Source: CAYREV01 sp964423345
GTDB taxonomy: Bacteria; Bacteroidota; Rhodothermia; Balneolales; Balneolaceae
Assembly: GCA_964423345.1 (NCBI GenBank)
Contig: CAYREV010000004.1
Span: forward strand, 1-64,000
Reading direction: 5' to 3'
Length of the DNA: 64,000 nucleotides
Part shown: piece after piece, positions 44,551 through 53,470 of the stretch
How positions within the stretch are numbered: position 1 is the stretch's first letter
Layout: each line of letters begins with the position of its first letter
The notes under the pieces: model-generated
Seen by the model: only the letters and a program-made list of their open reading frames with translations
What the model was told of the DNA's origin: nothing
Database searches by the model: none
Made by a program: the position numbers and the translations under genes

Positions 44551-45981
44551 TTAAGCGGTTTGTTGTTCAACGACAACAGGTTCAGCTTTGGGTTCTACAT
44601 ATTCCTTGCTTTCCTCATCGTAGTTGTGTGGATCGGCCTGGGGCATCACACCCTTAACCTCTGCAATAGCTACCATCGGCAGGTAGCGGAGGAACAGGAG
44701 GAAGAAGGTGAAAAACAGCCCGAAGGTACCGATGTAAGTGATGATGTCCCAGAATGTGGGAGAGTAGTAATCCCAGTTTGAGGGCATGAAATCGGTGGAA
44801 AGGGAAGCGACGGCAATCATAAACCGTTCGAACCACATTCCGATGTTAACGATGATAGAGATGATAAATGTCAAGGCGACGTTGCGCCGTATGGTTTTGG
44901 ACCACAGGAACTGGGGGGTTATGACATTACAGAACATCAGTATGTAAAAGGCCCAGGCGTAGGGGCCCGTAGCATACAGCCAGAAAATTCCCTGTTCGTA
45001 AATATAGCCGCTGTACCAGGCTATGAAGCCTTCGCACAGGTAGGCAAAGGCCACCAGGTTACCGGTCACCATCATGACCAGGTTCATCTTCTCCATAATA
45101 TCAATATTCATGATGTCTTCAAGGCCATAAATCTTGCGGGCGATAATCATGAGGGTAAGCACCATGGCAAAGCCTGAATAGATGGCGCCGGCCACAAAGT
45201 AGGGGGGGAAGATGGTACTGTGCCATCCCGGAATAACCGAAACGGCAAAGTCGAAAGATACGATGGTGTGAACGGAAAGGACCAGCGGGGTGGCCAGTGC
45301 GGCAAGTATCATGTAGGCCTTTTCATAATTCCACCAGTTTCGGAAACTGCCCGTCCATCCCAGGGCGGCGATACCGTAGGATATCTGGGCGACTTTGCTC
45401 TTCGCCTTGTCGCGCAGGGTGGCGAAGTCGGGAACAAGCCCCACATACCAGAAGAGCAGGGATACGGTGAAGTAGGTACCCACTGCAAAAACATCCCAGA
45501 GCAGGGGACTGCTGAAGTTGGGCCATATGGCCATGGAATTTGGAATAGGGAACACCCAGTAGATTACCCAGATACGTCCTACGTGGATAGCCGGGAACAG
45601 GCCGGCACACATAACGGCAAAGATGGTCATGGCTTCCGCAAAGCGGTTGATGGCCGTTCTCCAGCCCTGCCTGAACAGAAATAGGATAGCGGAAATAAGG
45701 GTTCCGGCGTGGCCGATACCCACCCACCATACAAAGTTGATAATGGCCCAGCCCCAACCGGCGGGGTTGTTAAGTCCCCAGATACCTATACCGTCCCATA
45801 CCAGCCAGGCTACGGCCCCCAGGAGAGTGATCAATAACAGATTGGAAACACCGAATGCCAGGTACCACAGCTTTGGGGTGGGGCTGAGTGGTGTTTTGGC
45901 AATAATATCGGTTATGCTCCCAAAGGAATGATCTCCTTTAACGAGAGCCGGCTCCGGTACGTATTGATAGTCTTTACTCAT
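44551..45981 (-). CDS. actC: Alternative complex III subunit ActC (NrfD-like)
   Basis: A 476-residue membrane protein with about ten helices, the main quinol-site subunit. Seen: WLVWDGIGIWGLNNPAGWGW, NFVWWVGIGHAGTLISAILF (the conserved GHAGT segment), GLFPAIHVGRIWVIYWVFP, SVHTIVSFDFAVSVIPGWHS and IFPPYFVAGAIYSGFAMVLT. NrfD-like subunits usually lack hemes and oxidise menaquinol near the periplasmic side. Its C-terminal tail is long and acidic. It lies between actB and actD, 15 and 7 bases away. Confidence 0.96.
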   Translation of the reverse strand: MSKDYQYVPEPALVKGDHSFGSITDIIAKTPLSPTPKLWYLAFGVSNLLLITLLGAVAWLVWDGIGIWGLNNPAGWGWAIINFVWWVGIGHAGTLISAILFLFRQGWRTAINRFAEAMTIFAVMCAGLFPAIHVGRIWVIYWVFPIPNSMAIWPNFSSPLLWDVFAVGTYFTVSLLFWYVGLVPDFATLRDKAKSKVAQISYGIAALGWTGSFRNWWNYEKAYMILAALATPLVLSVHTIVSFDFAVSVIPGWHSTIFPPYFVAGAIYSGFAMVLTLMIIARKIYGLEDIMNIDIMEKMNLVMMVTGNLVAFAYLCEGFIAWYSGYIYEQGIFWLYATGPYAWAFYILMFCNVITPQFLWSKTIRRNVALTFIISIIVNIGMWFERFMIAVASLSTDFMPSNWDYYSPTFWDIITYIGTFGLFFTFFLLFLRYLPMVAIAEVKGVMPQADPHNYDEESKEYVEPKAEPVVVEQQTA

Positions 45982-45996
45982 CTTAACTAATGTTGA

Positions 45997-48900
45997 TTAA
46001 GCCAATTTTGGATTTGGGTTGCGAAGTTTGGCAAGGTACGAGGTACGCGGCCGGGTATTCAATTCTTCAAGCAGCAGGTAGTTGCGGTTGTTTTTCTTGG
46101 TTTCCACAATCTTGCTTTCCGGATCGGTAAGGTCGCCAAAATAGATGGCATCGGCCGGGCAGGCCTGCTGGCAGGCCGTCTCGACGGAACCGTCTTCCGG
46201 TTTCATGGTTGCCCCGTCGGTCTCTATTTCCCTGTTGATCTTGGCCCGGTTGACACGCTGTACGCAATAGGTGCATTTTTCCATCACACCGCGGAAACGC
46301 ACGGTCACATCGGGATTCATCGCCATCTGTACCAGTTCGGGATCATCTCCACTCGTTAAATACTCCTTGCTGTAGTTAAAGAAGTTAAAGCGTCGCACTT
46401 TGTAGGGACAGTTGTTGGCGCAATAGCGGGTTCCGATACAACGATTGTAGGCCATCTGGTTCATGCCGTCGTCGCTGTGAGTGGTTGCCGCGACCGGGCA
46501 GACTTGTTCGCAGGGCGCCAGCTCGCAGTGCATACAGGGCACGGGCTGGTGAAGCGCCTTGGGGTCATCCGCCTCGCCTTCATAATAGCGGTCGGTTCGG
46601 ATCCAGTGCATCTCACGTCCGTTGCTAACCTCCCGCTTGCCAATTACCGGAATATTGTTTTCTGCCTGGCAGGCGATGGTGCAGGTTCCGCAACCGATGC
46701 AGGAGTTAAGATCGATGGTCATACCCCATTGCGGTTCATAGTCGGGGTAATCCTTCTCGTCAATAGCATCAAAAATAGAGAGGCTTCTGTCTTCCCCTTT
46801 CTCTTTGGCATAAGCCAATCCCGGAAGTTCGGCGTTATAAGCCGAGTCATAGCTGGAGAATTCGGGGTTCTCCCTATATTCCTGAAGAGTGGCATGGCGC
46901 AGCAGGGATCGTCCCTCCATGCTGTTATGGTCCTGTGTACAGGCTATTTCATAACTTTTTCCGGTATTCTCGACCTGTATGTCGGTAGCATAGAGCATGG
47001 CATCGGTCGACCGAAGCGGATAAGTGTCGCTGCCCGTTTGGTCGGCCACCTTGCCAATACCTTCCCGGCCGTAGCCTACGGTAACCGTGATACTGTCGTC
47101 GGCATGACCGGGTTGCACCCATGCGGGGACCTCTACGGTATTGCCGTTGACGGTGATAGCAAGCACATCCACTTGGGCCACGCCGAGTCCCGCTTTTTCA
47201 ACTCCCAGCTTTTCGGCCGTATTGGGGCTCATCAGGGCTACATTATCCCATGTAATCTTTGTCATGGGGTCCGGCAGCTCCTGAAGCCATCCGTTATTGG
47301 CATAGCGTCCGTCAAATAATTTCGAGTCGGGACGTATGACCAGTTCAATTCCTTTATTTTCACCGGCAGTGGCCAGTATGTTTCGGAGCTGGGCCGAGAA
47401 GCGCCGTGTAACAGACACATTCTCTTCCGGGAAGACTTGCTCCCGTTCAAGTCCGTCGTGCAGTGCTTTCTTCCAGCGGCTGTTGAAATTGATTCCGAAA
47501 AAGTCTTTCCAGGTTTCCTGCACGAGGTCGTATCCCTTGGCCTTGGAACCGTTGACAATGGCATTCAGGAATTCAATTTCGCTTTTTCCTGAATGGAGCG
47601 GTTCAATCTGAGGCTGTATAATAGATCGTGTTCCGGTAAAAGAGTAGCCGTCGCCCCACGCTTCAAGGTAGTGGGCGCGATTGACATGCCAGCTGCTGAG
47701 TTTAGCCGTCTCATCGTAATAGTCGGATAGCTGGATGGTGGTCTCCACCTTTTTCAACGCATCGGCAAAACCGAGGTCGGCCGGAGCTGAAAATACGGGG
47801 TTGGTACCCACCATGACGACCGTATCGATCTCGCCGTCATTCATGGCCTGCACCAGCTCGGCAAAGGCCTCGCGGTTGTCACGGTTGTTGAAATGGGGGA
47901 CCCGGTGATAGGTTACCGTTTCACCGGCATTGCCCAGTGCCTTGTTCAGGGCCGCTACGGTAGCATGTACAGCTTTGTCGTGTTCATTACCGACTGTGAG
48001 AATGGATGTCCCTTTATGGGCAAGCAGGTCATCCGCAAGAGCGGTTATCCAGTCATGGCCGGAAAATTTGTTGCTGTAATTGCTGAAAGCCGACAGGCCG
48101 CTCAGGCTGCCCGACAGTTCAGCAGCGAGCGCATATATAAACAGAGGGATTTCGCTGCTCTTGACCTTCAGCCTGTTGTCGGCATTGGAGCCGGTGATGC
48201 TGAAGGTACTTTCAATTGCGTAAAAGCGCGACATCTCATCGTCCGTGGAAGAAACCCTTCGTCCGTCGGTGAACCGTTTGGTGTTTTCAACATTATTCTT
48301 GTGGGCGGCCGGATTCAGGAAGTCGTTGTCGAAAGCGACGATAACGTCGGCCGTGTCAAAGTGGTTTACCGTCCTGAGTCGCTCGCCGAATGCAATATTG
48401 GTTCCCTCAACCGCATTGTTTTCCCCAAACGCCTCATAGGTAACCCACCGGGCATTGGAAAAAGTATTGAGTGCACGGTCTTTCAACCGGTTGTAGGTAG
48501 GCGAGGAGTTTGCCTCGGAAATGAAAGCGATATCTCTCCCGGTATCGGCGAAATGCTCGCTGCAAAAGGAAACAAAGCGGTCAAAAGAAGTTCGCTCGCC
48601 ATCGCTTACAGGATGGCGTGATCGGTCGGGATCGTACATCCCCAGTATGGAAGCCTGGTTGAACTTGCTTGAGTTGCCGCTGCTGGCGGGATGCATCTCG
48701 TTCCCTTCCACTTTGGTGGGGCGTCCCTCGTGGTTTTCAATTACCACTCCCGTCAGGGCATCCTGAAAAGGCATAGCCGAGGCATAAAAGTTGGGAACGC
48801 CCGGAATGATATCTTCAGGCTGCTTGGAATAGGGTATGATCTTCTGTACTGGCCGGCGGCAGGCAGCAAAGCCCGCCAGAGCTATGGAAGCTCCCATCAC

Positions 48901-49047
48901 CCGGAGAAAGCTTCGTCGTGAAACCTGGTCGTCCAGTTCAGTGGCGTTTTCAGGAAATTCACGCTCGGCAAACTGTTGGTATTCCTCGTTGTTAGCAAGC
49001 TCGTTTAGGCTTTTCCAGTAGTTGGGACTTTTTACTTCGTCGCTCAT
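45997..49047 (-). CDS. actB: Alternative complex III subunit ActB, molybdopterin-like plus iron-sulfur
   Basis: A 1016-residue periplasmic subunit. The Tat-like motif RRSFLRVMGASIALAGFAAC starts at residue 44, after a cytoplasmic-type N-terminal region as usual for ActB, and ends in a lipobox-like Cys63. Residues about 65-740 are a molybdopterin-oxidoreductase-like domain that in ACIII holds no Mo cofactor. The C-terminal quarter is ferredoxin-like, with CIGCGTCTIACQAEN, CMHCELAPCEQVCP, CIGTRYCANNCPY and CTYCVQRV ... CQQACPADA, enough cysteines for three 4Fe-4S and one 3Fe-4S clusters. It passes electrons from the membrane to ActA/ActE. Confidence 0.96.
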   Translation of the reverse strand: MSDEVKSPNYWKSLNELANNEEYQQFAEREFPENATELDDQVSRRSFLRVMGASIALAGFAACRRPVQKIIPYSKQPEDIIPGVPNFYASAMPFQDALTGVVIENHEGRPTKVEGNEMHPASSGNSSKFNQASILGMYDPDRSRHPVSDGERTSFDRFVSFCSEHFADTGRDIAFISEANSSPTYNRLKDRALNTFSNARWVTYEAFGENNAVEGTNIAFGERLRTVNHFDTADVIVAFDNDFLNPAAHKNNVENTKRFTDGRRVSSTDDEMSRFYAIESTFSITGSNADNRLKVKSSEIPLFIYALAAELSGSLSGLSAFSNYSNKFSGHDWITALADDLLAHKGTSILTVGNEHDKAVHATVAALNKALGNAGETVTYHRVPHFNNRDNREAFAELVQAMNDGEIDTVVMVGTNPVFSAPADLGFADALKKVETTIQLSDYYDETAKLSSWHVNRAHYLEAWGDGYSFTGTRSIIQPQIEPLHSGKSEIEFLNAIVNGSKAKGYDLVQETWKDFFGINFNSRWKKALHDGLEREQVFPEENVSVTRRFSAQLRNILATAGENKGIELVIRPDSKLFDGRYANNGWLQELPDPMTKITWDNVALMSPNTAEKLGVEKAGLGVAQVDVLAITVNGNTVEVPAWVQPGHADDSITVTVGYGREGIGKVADQTGSDTYPLRSTDAMLYATDIQVENTGKSYEIACTQDHNSMEGRSLLRHATLQEYRENPEFSSYDSAYNAELPGLAYAKEKGEDRSLSIFDAIDEKDYPDYEPQWGMTIDLNSCIGCGTCTIACQAENNIPVIGKREVSNGREMHWIRTDRYYEGEADDPKALHQPVPCMHCELAPCEQVCPVAATTHSDDGMNQMAYNRCIGTRYCANNCPYKVRRFNFFNYSKEYLTSGDDPELVQMAMNPDVTVRFRGVMEKCTYCVQRVNRAKINREIETDGATMKPEDGSVETACQQACPADAIYFGDLTDPESKIVETKKNNRNYLLLEELNTRPRTSYLAKLRNPNPKLA

Positions 49048-49079
49048 TCGCTTACGATTCAGTTTATTCTGTAATCTTA

Positions 49080-49724
49080 TTAATAGTGGCAGCTCTGGCA
49101 GTATGTGGGTGGCTGCACATTATGTTTCGCAACCAGCTCCCGCCCTTTTTGAAGTTGATTGTCGGCCTGGTAGCCCATGGTTGTAACTTCGTCGACCGGG
49201 CGTATATGCTGTTCCGGGTTTCGGTGGCAGTCGAGGCACCAGCTCATGCTCAGCGGCTCTTTTTGGAAGACCACCTCCATTTTGTCGACTCTTCCATGGC
49301 AGGTTTCGCAGCCGACTCCAACATTGACATGGGCCGCGTGGTTAAAATATGCGTAGTCGGGCAGATTATGTACCCGTATCCATTCAACAGATTTGCCCGT
49401 TTCCCAGCTTTCCCGAATTTTTTCAAGCTTGTCACTGTCGGATTTAATCTGATTATGGCAATTCATGCAGGTCTCGGTGGGCGGTACATTGGCCTGTTTG
49501 GATTGTTCGACAGTGGAGTGGCAATACTGGCAGTCAAGCCCCAGTTGCCCCGCATGCAACTTATGGCTGTAGGGAACAGGCTGCTTGGGGGCATACCCCA
49601 CATCCGTATATTCCGGAGAAAAATAATACCAAATTCCGGCAACGGCAGCAGTAAGAAATATGATGAGTCCAAGCAATATCCGTCCCGGAATTTCATTTGC
49701 CCATTTGGGAAAAATCTGAGCCAT
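49080..49724 (-). CDS. actA: Alternative complex III penta-heme cytochrome ActA
   Basis: A 214-residue protein with one N-terminal anchor (LLGLIIFLTAAVAGIWYYF) and five CxxCH heme sites: CQYCH, CMNCH, CETCH, CLDCH and CQSCH, the last just before the stop. Lone histidines in PYSHKLHAG and FNHAAHVNVG are probable distal ligands. This matches ActA of Rhodothermus and Flavobacterium in size and heme count. It is the first gene of the ACIII/caa3 run; the promoter should lie in 49725-50000, where palindromic sequences are seen. Confidence 0.95.
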   Translation of the reverse strand: MAQIFPKWANEIPGRILLGLIIFLTAAVAGIWYYFSPEYTDVGYAPKQPVPYSHKLHAGQLGLDCQYCHSTVEQSKQANVPPTETCMNCHNQIKSDSDKLEKIRESWETGKSVEWIRVHNLPDYAYFNHAAHVNVGVGCETCHGRVDKMEVVFQKEPLSMSWCLDCHRNPEQHIRPVDEVTTMGYQADNQLQKGRELVAKHNVQPPTYCQSCHY

Positions 49725-50099
49725 AATAAATAAAGCTAATTTGTCGGTACTGGTTAAAAACTTTACCTCCCAACTGCCTGTAGTTGGAACGGCATGAAGG
49801 TATATAAAATCCCACTCTTTTAGAACTCCGGAAATTTGCTAATCGGAATTTATACCGATTCTAAACAAGGTCCCGCTCTCAAAATGTGAGCCTTCAAAAT
49901 GAGGGGCTAAAATATAATCTATTTGAGAAAAATGCGTAATTAAATCAGCTTTAATTCACTTTTTTCAGTTTATATCGGCCTGCGGTTTTCAACAGATGAT
50001 AAAACTCAATATTAATCGGAAGGCCCGTATACTTTTCGGACGATACCCCCTATATTTGAAATCTAATGTTTTCGACTAAACCATAAAAGTAGCTTCAAG
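49725..50099. promoter_or_regulatory. Divergent control region, ACIII operon / DUF420 gene
   Basis: 375 AT-rich bases without a gene. Two inverted repeats stand out on the actA side: CCAACT/AGTTGG with a 6-base gap at 49770-49787, and AATCGG/CCGATT with an 8-base gap at 49841-49860. The first would lie in the actA leader and the second about 117 bases upstream of it. Two copies of TCAAAATG(T)GAG-like text near 49880-49905 form a short direct repeat. On the other side TATATTTG (50051-50058) is a -7-like element 42 bases before the DUF420 start. No binding protein can be named. Confidence 0.4.
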
Positions 50100-50669
50100 A
50101 TGCAAAACAGATACGAAGAGGACTTTTCCCTCCGATTGCTTAAAGATATCAGCCTGAAAAAAGCCATAGGCGTAATCATGCTTATCAGCGGTATCGCCAT
50201 CATCTTTTTGATGTGGCTTATTTATTTTAAGGGCGGCAGCGATTACAGTTCAGATTTGATCGAAAGCCTGCCGGCCCTCAATGCCCTGCTTAACAGCATG
50301 AGTGCAGGCTTGCTGGTCATGGGGTACCGGGCTATTCGAAAGGGCAGGTACAAGGTTCACATGCGGTACAACCTGACTGCTTTTGTCACTTCCACCTTTT
50401 TTCTGATAAGCTATGTCATCTACCACAACTTTCACGGAAGCACCCTATTCCCGGGTGAGGGGGTGGTGAGGGTGGTCTATTTCTTAATTCTGATCAGCCA
50501 TATCATCTTGTCGGCGGTAGTGATGCCCATGATACTGACCAGTTTCTACCTGGCCTTTTCTGGAAAAATAAAACTGCACCGCAAGGTGTCGAAGGTTACA
50601 CTTCCGGTTTGGCTGTATGTATCCGTGACGGGAGTGCTGATATTTGGTATGCTCAGGGCATACGTGTGA
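50100..50669 (+). CDS. DUF420 membrane protein (CtaM/YozB-like)
   Basis: A 189-residue membrane protein with about five helices. The DUF420 blocks are LPALNALLNSMSAGLLVMGY, RYNLTAFVTSTFFLISYVIY, PILISHIILSAVVMPMIL-like text at about 140, FSGKIKLHRKVSKVTLPVW and YVSVTGVLIFGMLR. Conserved histidines in YHNFHG and LHRKV may bind metal or heme. In Firmicutes the homologue CtaM is needed for a working aa3 oxidase, and its place beside the ACIII/caa3 operon agrees with an assembly role. A perfect hairpin terminator follows. Confidence 0.9.
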   Translation: MQNRYEEDFSLRLLKDISLKKAIGVIMLISGIAIIFLMWLIYFKGGSDYSSDLIESLPALNALLNSMSAGLLVMGYRAIRKGRYKVHMRYNLTAFVTSTFFLISYVIYHNFHGSTLFPGEGVVRVVYFLILISHIILSAVVMPMILTSFYLAFSGKIKLHRKVSKVTLPVWLYVSVTGVLIFGMLRAYV

Positions 50670-50699
50670 GCTGTCTGAATGTGAGAAGTGTTTGGAATA

Positions 50700-50737
50700 A
50701 AAAGTGCTGCAGGGAGGGGGACCCTGCAGCACTTTAT
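50700..50737. terminator. Bidirectional terminator between DUF420 and MBL hydrolase genes
   Basis: A perfect 14-bp stem, 50701-50714 (AAAGTGCTGCAGGG) with 50722-50735, and a 7-base loop. T-rich sequence follows on the plus strand (TTTATCTATT) and a T5 run follows on the minus strand (TTTTTATT). It sits between convergent genes and should end both. Confidence 0.9.
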
Positions 50738-50756
50738 CTATTATGGGTTAATGCTG

Positions 50757-51464
50757 TTATCCCAGGAAATTCTCACCGGCTTCCGGTATCAATACTTCGG
50801 TATCGCTGATCTCTTCCACAAACTGCCTGAAATCTTCGGGCTCGCCGGTCAGTACGGGGAAGGTACCGTAATGCATGGGTACCGCCAATTCGGGGTTGAT
50901 CATATCAACGGCGAAAGCGGCTTCTTCGGGGCCCATCGTATAATGGTCTCCAATGGGAACCAGGGCTACATGAGGTACATACATCTGCCCGTACAGCTCG
51001 AGGTCGGTAAAGATATTGGTATCGCCGAGGTGATAAATACAGATATCATCCTCGAATGAGAATACAAGTCCCCCGGGCTCGCCGGCATAATCCCCTTCGT
51101 ATGAGGAGCTGTGGTTGGCGGATACGAGGGTTACCGAAAAATCGTCATAGTGAACCGTGCCTCCCTTGTTAAATTCGACGGCCTGATCTTCGGCAAGGCC
51201 GTGTTTGGAGACCAGGAGCCGGGAAAGTTCCACCGGGGAAACAACTTCGCATCCTGTACGTTTAGCAATTGAAAGGGTATCGCCTACATGGTCTTCATGG
51301 CCGTGTGACAAAACAATGTAGTCGACTTCCTCCGGCTCTTTCCAGTTGTCGGGAGTTGTCCCGTTATTTTTCAGGAAAGGGTCCACAAGAATATGATTGC
51401 CGCCGGGACTTACGAACTTAAAAGCTGAGTGCCCGAGCCAGTGTGCTTGTACTTCTGTTTCCAT
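50757..51464 (-). CDS. Metal-dependent hydrolase, MBL fold (UPF0173)
   Basis: A 235-residue metallo-beta-lactamase-fold protein of the UPF0173/YtkL kind. Seen: VQAHWLGHSAFKFVSPGG, ILVDPFL, the metal motif VLSHGHEDHVGD, SANHSSSYEGDYAGEPGG, IYHLGDTNIFTD and ALVPIGDHYTMGPEEAA, with a final His in AVPMHYGTFPVL. Six or seven metal ligands are intact, so it should be an active hydrolase; the substrate is not known for the family. It stands alone, divergent from the YciO/Sua5 gene. Confidence 0.92.
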   Translation of the reverse strand: METEVQAHWLGHSAFKFVSPGGNHILVDPFLKNNGTTPDNWKEPEEVDYIVLSHGHEDHVGDTLSIAKRTGCEVVSPVELSRLLVSKHGLAEDQAVEFNKGGTVHYDDFSVTLVSANHSSSYEGDYAGEPGGLVFSFEDDICIYHLGDTNIFTDLELYGQMYVPHVALVPIGDHYTMGPEEAAFAVDMINPELAVPMHYGTFPVLTGEPEDFRQFVEEISDTEVLIPEAGENFLG

Positions 51465-51502
51465 GATTCCAATAATTTAATTAATGATTGTTCAGAATTG
51501 TA

Positions 51503-51531
51503 TTGACTATCCCTCGCTATTATCTTATAAA
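51503..51531 (+). promoter_or_regulatory. Possible sigma70-like promoter upstream of the YciO/Sua5 gene
   Basis: TTGACT and TATAAA with a 17-base spacer, on the plus strand, would give a leader of about 155 bases before 51693. Promoters in this superphylum usually follow a different consensus, so this may be chance. Confidence 0.25.
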
Positions 51532-51678
51532 TGAACAGAGGATGTCATTAAATAAAGTAGGTGCTTATGAGAAACATCGCCCATCATTCAGTGTACTACC
51601 ACAACTATTTGAGCCGAATCATTCCTTAAGGCGGCTCTGAATTTATGCAGATATAATAGGTACAATTAAATATCAAAT

Positions 51679-51685
51679 GGAGGAG
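51679..51685 (+). promoter_or_regulatory. Strong Shine-Dalgarno sequence GGAGGAG
   Basis: GGAGGAG seven bases before ATG 51693 fixes the start of the YciO/Sua5 protein. It is notable because most genes in this window have weak or no Shine-Dalgarno sequences. Confidence 0.75.
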
Positions 51686-51692
51686 TATAATT

Positions 51693-52361
51693 ATGGCTGA
51701 ACGCATAAAACTGCACCCCGAAACGCCACATGTAAAAAGAATATTTGAGATAGCGGATAAGATCAGGGATGGAGCAGTAGCCCTGTTCCCGACCGACAGT
51801 CAATATGCCCTGGGATGTGACTACAAAAACAAGAAGGGAATTGACCGGATAAGGAAAATCCGAAAGCTTGGAGAGGATGACCACCTGAGTATCCTGTGTG
51901 ATTCCCTGTCGGGTATTGCCAGGTTTGCCCATATTTCGGACCATAACTTTAAGCTGATTAAGCGGCTGATTCCGGGTCCCTATACATTTATCCTGCCGGC
52001 CACCAAGGAAGTGCCCAAGCTGCTGGTTCATCCCAAGAAGAAAACAGTGGGAATACGGGTTCCCGATTATCCCATTTGCCAGGGACTGATTGAAGAGGTG
52101 GGTAATCCTCTCCTGGCAATAACGGCGAAGAAACCCGCTATGGGCAGCAACATCATGGATAAATTCGAAAGGGAGCAATTTTTGAGAGAATTTGACAAGC
52201 CGGTTGATTTGATCATCGACAACCAGCAGGACCTGCCTTCCCGGGAGACTACGATTATCGATCTTACGGATGAGATGCCCAAGATACTGCGAAGGGGCCT
52301 GGGCGTTGAAGAAGCCGAAGAGGTGTTCCGCATGCAGGGTGAAAAGCTTGTGGAGGCCTGA
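51693..52361 (+). CDS. Sua5/YciO/YrdC-family protein
   Basis: A 222-residue protein with the YrdC fold: ALFPTDSQYALGCDYKNKKG near the N-terminus, IRKIRKLGEDDHLSILC, LIPGPYTFILPAT, KKKTVGIRVPDYP and PLLAITAKKPAMG. It has no C-terminal Sua5 domain. The family makes threonylcarbamoyl-AMP for t6A, but the DHLSILC form and the PTDSQYALGC text are closer to YciO, whose activity is weaker or different. The pfkA gene begins 5 bases downstream and is surely in the same transcript; a functional link between the two is not known. Confidence 0.88.
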   Translation: MAERIKLHPETPHVKRIFEIADKIRDGAVALFPTDSQYALGCDYKNKKGIDRIRKIRKLGEDDHLSILCDSLSGIARFAHISDHNFKLIKRLIPGPYTFILPATKEVPKLLVHPKKKTVGIRVPDYPICQGLIEEVGNPLLAITAKKPAMGSNIMDKFEREQFLREFDKPVDLIIDNQQDLPSRETTIIDLTDEMPKILRRGLGVEEAEEVFRMQGEKLVEA

Positions 52362-52366
52362 TAGGT

Positions 52367-53443
52367 ATGAAGATAGCTATCAATACAGGGGGCGGAGACG
52401 CCCCCGGACTTAATGCGGCCATCCGTGCGGCCACCCTTGCGGCCCTCCGCCGCGGGTGGGACGTATACGGCATCAAGAACGGTTACGGCTCTATTTATAC
52501 CGATGAGCCGTTCGTACCGTTGACGGAAGAGTCCGTCCGGGGTATAACGCTTATGGGGGGTACCATCCTTGGAACCGCCAACAAGGGCAATCCTTTTGAT
52601 ATGCCGTTCAGGAAAGAAGACGGTTCGTTGGGAAGCAAAGATGTATCCGACCACCTGGTTAAGACCTTCGACAAGCATGGCATTGATGCCCTGGTGGCTA
52701 TAGGGGGAGACGGTTCCATGGCCATTGCCGATAAACTGGTTCAGAAAGGGGTGAATATTGTCGGGGTGCCCAAGACCATCGACAACGATATATGGGGATG
52801 CGATGTGACCCTTGGTTTTGATACCGCACGGAGTATCGCCACCGAATCCATAGATCGGATCACCACAACGGCAGAATCGCACCAGCGCATTATGGTGGTT
52901 GAAGTGATGGGCAGGTATGCCGGCTGGATTGCGCTGCTGTCGGGCCTGGCCTCGACGGCGGATGTAATCCTCATACCCGAAATCCCCTTCACCTACGACT
53001 CAATCGTTGATAAAATCGAGGAACGGCGCAAGAAGGGAAAGGAATACACCATGATCGTCGTTGCCGAAGGTGCGAAGGAGAAGGGGGGAGAGCTGGTGAC
53101 TAAAGAGAAGGATGGGGGAGAGAATATCCTGCTGGGCGGTATTGGCAGGCGCGTGGCCGAAGAGCTTACGGAGAGAACAGGGCAGGAATCCCGTTCGGTC
53201 ATCCTGGGCCACCTCCAGCGGGGAGGCTCGCCTACAACTTACGACCGGCTGATCTCCCTCCGTTTCGGTGCTGCAGCTATCCGCTGTGTTGAGAAGGGGG
53301 ATTTCAACAAGCTGGTTGTTTTGAAGAACAACAATCTAACACAAATACCTATAAGTGAAGTGGCCGGTAAGATGAAATCGGTTCCATTGGACGGCGATAC
53401 CGTACAGACGGCCCGGGATATAGGCATCTGCCTGGGTGATTGA
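52367..53443 (+). CDS. pfkA: 6-phosphofructokinase, GGDG/PKTIDND type
   Basis: A 358-residue PFK-A family enzyme that phosphorylates fructose-6-phosphate. Seen: INTGGGDAPGLNAAIRA, GGDGS at 113-117, PKTIDND at 135-141 with catalytic Asp139, VVEVMGRYAGWIAL and LGHLQRGGSPTTYDR. Gly116 is the residue expected in ATP-using enzymes (PPi enzymes have Asp), but Lys136 is the residue expected in PPi-using or mixed group III enzymes (E. coli has Gly124). ATP is the likelier donor. The gene follows the YciO/Sua5 gene by 5 bases and is convergent with mtnA. Confidence 0.93.
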   Translation: MKIAINTGGGDAPGLNAAIRAATLAALRRGWDVYGIKNGYGSIYTDEPFVPLTEESVRGITLMGGTILGTANKGNPFDMPFRKEDGSLGSKDVSDHLVKTFDKHGIDALVAIGGDGSMAIADKLVQKGVNIVGVPKTIDNDIWGCDVTLGFDTARSIATESIDRITTTAESHQRIMVVEVMGRYAGWIALLSGLASTADVILIPEIPFTYDSIVDKIEERRKKGKEYTMIVVAEGAKEKGGELVTKEKDGGENILLGGIGRRVAEELTERTGQESRSVILGHLQRGGSPTTYDRLISLRFGAAAIRCVEKGDFNKLVVLKNNNLTQIPISEVAGKMKSVPLDGDTVQTARDIGICLGD

Positions 53444-53470
53444 TGCATGAATATTCTGAACGGAATCAGG

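Noticed and set aside
46477..47319. 280-codon plus-strand open frame opposite actB
   Set aside because: Antisense to the conserved iron-sulfur part of ActB; no supporting features.
52367..53443. PPi-dependent phosphofructokinase
   Set aside because: The donor-site motif is GGDGS, not GGDDx, so ATP is more likely despite PKTIDND.
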